Source: Hsuehochloa calcarea | Lineage: Eukaryota > Streptophyta > Magnoliopsida > Poales > Poaceae | DNA: 64,000 nucleotides | Direction of reading: 5' to 3' | NCBI GenBank assembly: GCA_036346395.1 | Contig: CM070609.1 | Location: forward strand, 27,354,223 to 27,418,222 | In this document: piece after piece, positions 59,196 through 64,000 of the stretch | Position numbering within the stretch: position 1 is the stretch's first letter | How the letters are laid out: every line of letters starts with the position of its first letter | Made by a program: the position numbers and the translations under genes | The notes under the pieces: model-generated | Seen by the model: only the letters and a program-made list of their open reading frames with translations | Databases searched by the model: none | What the model was told of the DNA's origin: nothing

Positions 59196-60215
59196 CTATA
59201 TATAAAGAAATATGTAACTACAACATGGAACCGCTCTGCAGTATGGTACTACACATTATCAAAAGGATGCGGACCCATCCCTAAAAAAAACAAGCAAAAA
59301 AACAACTAGTTTCACACTAACTTGAAAGTTGTCTTGAGAGAGTTCCATAATGCCAGTATCTACGGGAGTGGATAAGATAGGGACGATGAGATTATGTGAA
59401 AGGATTATTAACTGTGCAAGCTTAGATGGATATAATGGTTTTTTAAGCAAAAAACTGGATTAACACCTCTTCCTTGCTTTCAAGTGCTATTATAATCTTT
59501 GGTGAAGGCGGGGATATCCAAAACACAACATGTGCTTTAAAAACCCTCAATATTACCAAGTCTATTCTAGATATATGTTACCTAGTATTATGAAGGTAGG
59601 CAATACAACCGTGTATACATTACGGTGCATCACCAAATCAACTTGTGCAGTGCAAGGTAAACAAATCTGTTAATAACTTCTAAAAAATATGGTAAACAAA
59701 TATGTCAATTACAGTGCAAGGTATGCATTACGGTGCATCACCAAATCTGTTAAAGCAAAGACTGAATTAGTTTCATGTACCTAACGTAGCCTAAACATAT
59801 CCTCAAATTTTTCTCTATGCAAGCCAGGTGGCCTCCGTCGGTGGGGGTGGGGGGCGCCGACACTGGCCTGGGGGGGTGTTACCTGGTTGGGATCGCGTGG
59901 GAGTCGGCGCGGGACGGGGAGGGGGAACAGCGCCAAGGGAGCGGGGAGATGGGGAGGGGAATGAGTTAGGGGTGGGAATTTTGGCTTAAATACCTAGGTA
60001 TAAGGCGGGTAATTTTTGGAAAGTTTGGGTGTACTTTCGATACGCTAGGGGTGGGAAGCGTGGGAAGCACCTCACCACTGCTTTTTGCTTCCGCCTCCAT
60101 GTGTATTAACGGCTTTGAACTTTCGACGAAAGTCAGTAAAAAAAGCCAGCCGCTTGTTTCGGCTTCTGGCTTTTCTCACCCAAAAGCCAAAGCAGAAGCT
60201 GTGCCAAACAGGGCC

Positions 60216-60522
60216 TTTACTTCAACTATGAAATTTTAGTTCGAGTAAGAAGGTAAATGGATTATTACCATTCTCTTGGATGCCATAATCACAAGATAAT
60301 ATTTCTCTCTTTTGGGGAGGAAAGATCTTGTTCTTGAGGAAGTCATGAACGACTTTTCGTCAATTAGACCCCCCTTACCAAGTTGCTGATCACTTGGACC
60401 ACACTCTTCTCATCATTGGAGAACTTCATCTCCTTGTTAGCAGCTCGGCTTTTTTAGGACCACTCCTGTGGCGTATTCTAACTGTAAGTAATCCTACTCT
60501 CCTTCCAAATAGCTGAATAAAA
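60216..60522 (-). pseudogene. Frame-shifted middle part of the antisense ORF
   Basis: This lies between the conserved domain and the Harbinger insertion. No continuous frame is present, and a stop follows WNKE at 60523. It is probably decayed coding sequence of the same ORF. Confidence 0.35.
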
Positions 60523-60987
60523 CTACTCTTTGTTCCATGTTTGGCTGACATTTCTAGTGGTCAAGAAGGGAAACACCCTCTTGTTGGCATCTTGGAATTT
60601 AAAGTAAAAAGAGCCCACAGCACCACCAGCTTTCTTGTTGTGAATGATTTGATAATAAAACCTAAACATACGCAAACTAGGGGCTATTTCTAAAAATGCC
60701 TCAAACATATGGCCAAAGACGCTAAGTACCATAATTGAATTCGGTACAAGATGAACTAATTCTATTCCATAATGATTAAGAATTTCAATCAAAAAATCAT
60801 TCTTGGGTAAATGGAGGCCTGCCCAGACATAGGGCATGAAGGGTACCATAAAACCGGCTAGAGGGCATGGCTCAATCTCCCTCCCCGGCGCACGCCACTC
60901 GAGAAGAGCCTTCTCTAATAGATGCTCGTCTTGCTCTAATCCTTTGAACTCCTTCGCAGACAGTATTAACGATTTTCCATCCCACAA
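60523..60987 (-). pseudogene. Putative gypsy-type transposon domain (PF04195-like), antisense ORF
   Basis: A 154-codon open stretch with the signature of the plant putative gypsy type transposon domain: GLHLPKNDFLIEILNHYGIE, LVHLVPNSIMVLSVFGHMFEAFLEIAPS, and an aromatic block MFRFYYQI. The domain occurs in extra ORFs, often antisense to gag-pol, of Tat-lineage Ty3/gypsy elements; its function is not known to me. The LTR-like segment to the right is in plus orientation, as expected for an antisense ORF lying just before a 3' LTR. The later half of the protein is disrupted by frame shifts and by a 2.5-kb Harbinger insertion. Confidence 0.75.
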
Positions 60988-61755
60988 GTGTCTCGATTCA
61001 ATGGTGAACTAAGGAATTCTTGCTATCGAAGATTTGTGGAGGACGAAGGGATTTCGGTGAATGGGGAAAGTAAAAACGGCTAGGGTAAATCGTGCCCAAG
61101 GAAGTAAATAGTGCCCCAAGGAAGGATATATATATATATATTGTTCCACGCTAGACATGCGATAAAGTTATCTTTATCTCGTAATCATCGCGAGTAAAAG
61201 TATAACACCTTTAAAGCATGTTCACCGATCATCATAATTTTCCTTCTACTAATTTCGAAAAATTTCATAGAATAAATTGGCTTCTTGACCACCTTGGAAT
61301 AATAAAATCCAGATATCAAAACTTCAAGATGGTCAAAAAGTTAAATTTATTCTACAAAGTTTGTCTTTTTTCATGATCTCCGTTATCATGGTACATCATC
61401 TACTCGAACTGAAGGAGTTTGAAGGTGAGTAGTATATAGGAATGTATATGAGTAAATGTTTCTTATGTATATCATGGTGGTTATTTATAAATCAACAACT
61501 ATGTAAATTGAAGACGAAAGTATCTTTGGTGCATTTAAAACCCATTACCTCAAGGATGTAACAACTGCACCTCGACCTTTCTATCTTCTCGGGAAAACTA
61601 GTCGTAATTTTACAACTCAAGTGAAATTATCTTCTTGACTATAAGTCTATTTCTAGTCAAATAAAGTGTCACAGTTGGAAAGGCTTTACTTCCGATTATG
61701 ATTTTATAATCTCCTTCTCAAGTAAGTCATTTTTCACTTGAAGTTGAGGGGCTAG

Positions 61756-62412
61756 CTGACGAAGATTGTTGATTAGTCAAATTATATGAATATACCTTTA
61801 TTCTAGAATAATATGGATCCTCTACTGGGCCCAGGATTAATTACGTAGTCAGAAGATGGGCCTAAAAACCTTTTAATTACGTAGTCAGAAGGTGGGCCTA
61901 AAAACCTTCTCTTCATACCATTCCAGGACCTCTCCCCTGGAGGTCCATTCAGACCACTCTCGAACCTCGCTCCTGGAGAGATCTCTACGGACCACCTCAG
62001 GACCTTTCCCCAACAGAGGAGACCCACGTGTGGTTAATTATAACCCACGTGGAGAAGGTATTGACACAGTGGTCACCGTGAAGGGACACGGTGATTGGCT
62101 TAAAGGGACGCGATCATTGATGTGAAGAGGCGCTACTGCAGTCAACTGCCGACGCTTGTAGAACTATAAAAGCATGACCTATGTGTCATTGTAAAGATAG
62201 ATCCTGATCCAAGCTCTAATCCACGTGCATTCACAATCATTTTTCTGTAATCAGAGTATACCCTTTGCAATATACATCACCGCTTTGAGTCTCTTGCCGA
62301 ATAGATAGCAATCTTCATTTCCTTTTTTATAATTTTGTTTGTCCATTCTTTGACGAGAGTTCTAGACATCGACATAAAAGTTACAGCAGAATTGTGCTAA
62401 AATTTCACATCA
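61756..62412 (+). mobile_element. Probable 3' LTR of the Tat-like Ty3/gypsy element
   Basis: A purine-rich AAGTTGAGGGGCTAGC (possible polypurine tract) precedes TGACGAAG at 61756-61763. A TATA box (ACTATAAAAGCATG) is at 62164-62177, followed by U5-like sequence with GCAATATACATCACC, GACGAGAGTTCTAGACATCG and a plausible CA end at about 62412 (TTTCACATCA). Borders are estimates; no TSD was found. Plus orientation is opposite to the upstream ORF. Confidence 0.5.
61838..61911. repeat. 37-bp tandem duplication in the LTR-like segment
   Basis: TAATTACGTAGTCAGAAGAT and the following GGGCCTAAAAACCTT are present twice in direct succession (61838-61874 and 61875-61911) with one internal difference (GATGGG versus GGTGGG). 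The duplication lies in the U3-like region, about 250 bp before the TATA box. Confidence 0.85.
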
Positions 62413-64000
62413 CTCGGTACTGTAATTTTAGACTCAGTACTATACAATTATAGGTGATTGACGAATAAAAAATTTCAAACAACTAAAAATTAACAAACCC
62501 GGTAGAAAAACACTTAACCATTGTTTTTTTAGTGCGCACAAGTAGTGCGATTTGCTCCGTAACTACTCGTACCGTAACATGCTAATGAGTTTGTATACTA
62601 GCTATTTCACCTCTCCTGGACTGTGCACCGCACACTCTTGATTCCTCATCAGTATAGAAAAGGTGCAGCAACCTGCAAGTCTGCACGTTCTTATTTTCCA
62701 TTATTTGTGAAGGAAAGAATGCAACTCAGATGTTTGTTGGTTTGTCAGAGCACGTGCAAGATGGGCCACTACAGATAGAAAGATGGTACATCGATCAAAA
62801 GGCTATCTGATTTTGCACAAGGATGTAAAAAGATTACGCCGCCTTTTTCGCTCGGTGGGCTGAATGAGTGGAGTTTGAAAAATTCAGGTATATGCTGTGG
62901 ACCATTGGTGGGTACTTGACGCACATCGGCGCATGGCTTTTCACCCTCGCGATGCAACAAGCTTTTTTTCACTGATTTTCAGGCTTATTTAGTCTATTTT
63001 TAAAATAAACTTTTCGTTTGTTCGAAATAATAAAATTAGCATCGTAGAATGCTAGATAAACGACACATATCTCCTATCGTACTTTTAGTCCGTGAAACCA
63101 CCTACCACACTATCAGTCTATGGCGTATGGCGGGATAGTAAGCACACGTGACTACAATGGAAAGACACGTTCCTGCCGCAGACGGGGAGCGCGGCAGGTG
63201 GCTTCCGTGATATGAGAGAGCGGTAGGTGTCTGTTGCAGTGCTATTTTTTGTATTTTTGTACGAACAGGAGCTACTTTTACTATTATAAATAAAAAAACG
63301 TGTAAATTTAACCGAATGTATTTTCTCCTTGTGCGACCCTAGCTCAAAATTCTCCCCTACGACGAACTTTCACGTCCTTCGTTGCGAATAGGAAACCTTC
63401 TTGACCAATAACCGCATGCCATGCCATGCATGCATACCAGAGCATTAGTAGCATGATAGTGTCACCCATGGCGTTCTAGAACGGAGGGGAGAAGAATGCT
63501 TAAGAAATCGTCACCTACGTACTATACATCTAGATTCTAGAGACGCTGCAAAGTCTATGCTACATGATACAGCCTATAGAAAACACGTTCCAAAGTCCAA
63601 AGCGGCAGATTAGCCCATAGATTTTTGCCGTGATGTGCCGCCCATCCGCCCCCACCCACCACCCAGACCGTCGGCCCAACCAATACCGCACAATATCTCT
63701 CTGAATCCCTAATAAGTACGCTCGTTTTTAGGGACCTAATCACCCAATCGACTGAGCTCTTCATGCTCGACGTACGGGTCTCCGGTTTCGAATGGTGGGC
63801 AACGAGTGCCGCGATATAGGGCGGCTGCACCGCGCGTCCGCACCCCCACATGACATGAAATCATCACGCCGAGTCGCGGACCGGGCCGGCCGGCCGGATG
63901 GACGGCAGAGTCAGTCAGCTAGACCGAATTGGACCTGCGCGTTGAGCGTTTTACTTAGGCGTCAAGGCATTCGTTCGGTCAAGTTAGAGCCAAAAAAAAC
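62413..64000. other. Intergenic DNA, no gene recognised
   Basis: Mixed composition. A 98-codon minus-strand frame at 63555-63851 and a 67-codon frame at 62769-62972 show no domain. The GC-rich end (63620-63910) may belong to a neighbouring gene or transposon outside the window. GCCATGCCATGCATGCAT-type palindromic words occur near 63417-63435. Confidence 0.35.

Larger units (their letters stand above)
57719..60215 (-). mobile_element. PIF/Harbinger deletion derivative, 2497 bp
   Basis: Terminal inverted repeats: GTCCTGTTTAGCACAGCTG at the left and, complementing the right end, GGCCCTGTTTGGCACAGCTT. Flanked by TTT on both sides (57716-57718 and 60216-60218), a 3-bp duplication as in this superfamily; a wider TTACTT match also flanks it, so the base-exact border is uncertain. 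It carries minus-strand Myb/SANT sequence (59195-58329) and the last part of a DDE_4 transposase (about 58330-58109). The catalytic part of the transposase is deleted. Confidence 0.8.

Noticed and set aside
63770..63800. Possible tRNA T-arm near GGTTTCGAATGG
   Set aside because: No cloverleaf could be formed with the surrounding sequence.

Overview
This window is nuclear DNA from a grass, most likely Oryza or a close relative. The evidence is the very GC-rich first exons of the genes, the AT-rich introns and intergenic DNA, the dense transposon content (Ty1/copia, Angela/BARE-like LTRs, Stowaway, hAT and PIF/Harbinger elements) and grass-like proteins. There is no bacterial or viral gene organisation, CRISPR array, rRNA or convincing tRNA. 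Species is inferred; only the grass assignment is well supported.

Three host genes can be rebuilt exon by exon, with splice phases that agree throughout. (1) A minus-strand three-exon F-box/LRR-type gene at 4916-6391 (417 aa). (2) A plus-strand gene at 30181-about 35478 for a single-pass membrane protein of the plant DUF7036 type with a long Pro/Ser-rich tail; its last exon is uncertain. (3) A minus-strand chloroplast-type rhomboid protease gene (RBL10-like, 348 aa, complete Ser/His dyad) at 36603-39662. Genes 2 and 3 converge on about 1.1 kb of intergenic DNA. They are the only host gene pair in close contact, and nothing in the sequence ties their functions together.

Most of the rest is nested transposons. 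1-4.9 kb: a copia solo LTR (TSD ATATG) in AT-rich DNA. 6.9-8.0 kb: a short solo LTR (454 bp) and unclassified GC-rich sequence. 8.0-25.4 kb: a minus-oriented long-LTR element, probably Ty3/gypsy, present as at least two diverged copies. It is cut by an Angela/BARE-like solo LTR, a hAT MITE inside a minisatellite, a dead copia element truncated in reverse transcriptase, and a second copia element truncated in gag whose 5' LTR lies 4 bp inside another hAT MITE. 25.4-30.1 kb: low-information DNA with a Stowaway MITE.

39.8-47.5 kb: GC-rich and hAT-like remnants, then a copia LTR invaded by a second member of its own family, whose 5' LTR carries a TRIM-like mini-LTR. 47.8-52.2 kb: a PIF/Harbinger-type non-autonomous element with an internal tandem duplication and a copia solo LTR (TSD GGAGG). 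52.2-55.3 kb: short repeats, an inverted-repeat block and a possible LTR fragment. 55.3-62.4 kb: a decayed antisense ORF with the putative gypsy-type transposon domain, followed by an opposite-strand LTR-like segment as in the 3' end of Tat-type Ty3/gypsy elements. It is split by a 2.5-kb PIF/Harbinger deletion derivative that keeps a Myb/SANT ORF and the tail of its transposase. 62.4-64 kb: nothing firm.

I found no convincing new biological system. The most informative features are the insertion chronology given by exact target-site duplications, the hAT element in the RBL10-like intron, and the Harbinger derivative that joins Myb and transposase-tail sequence.
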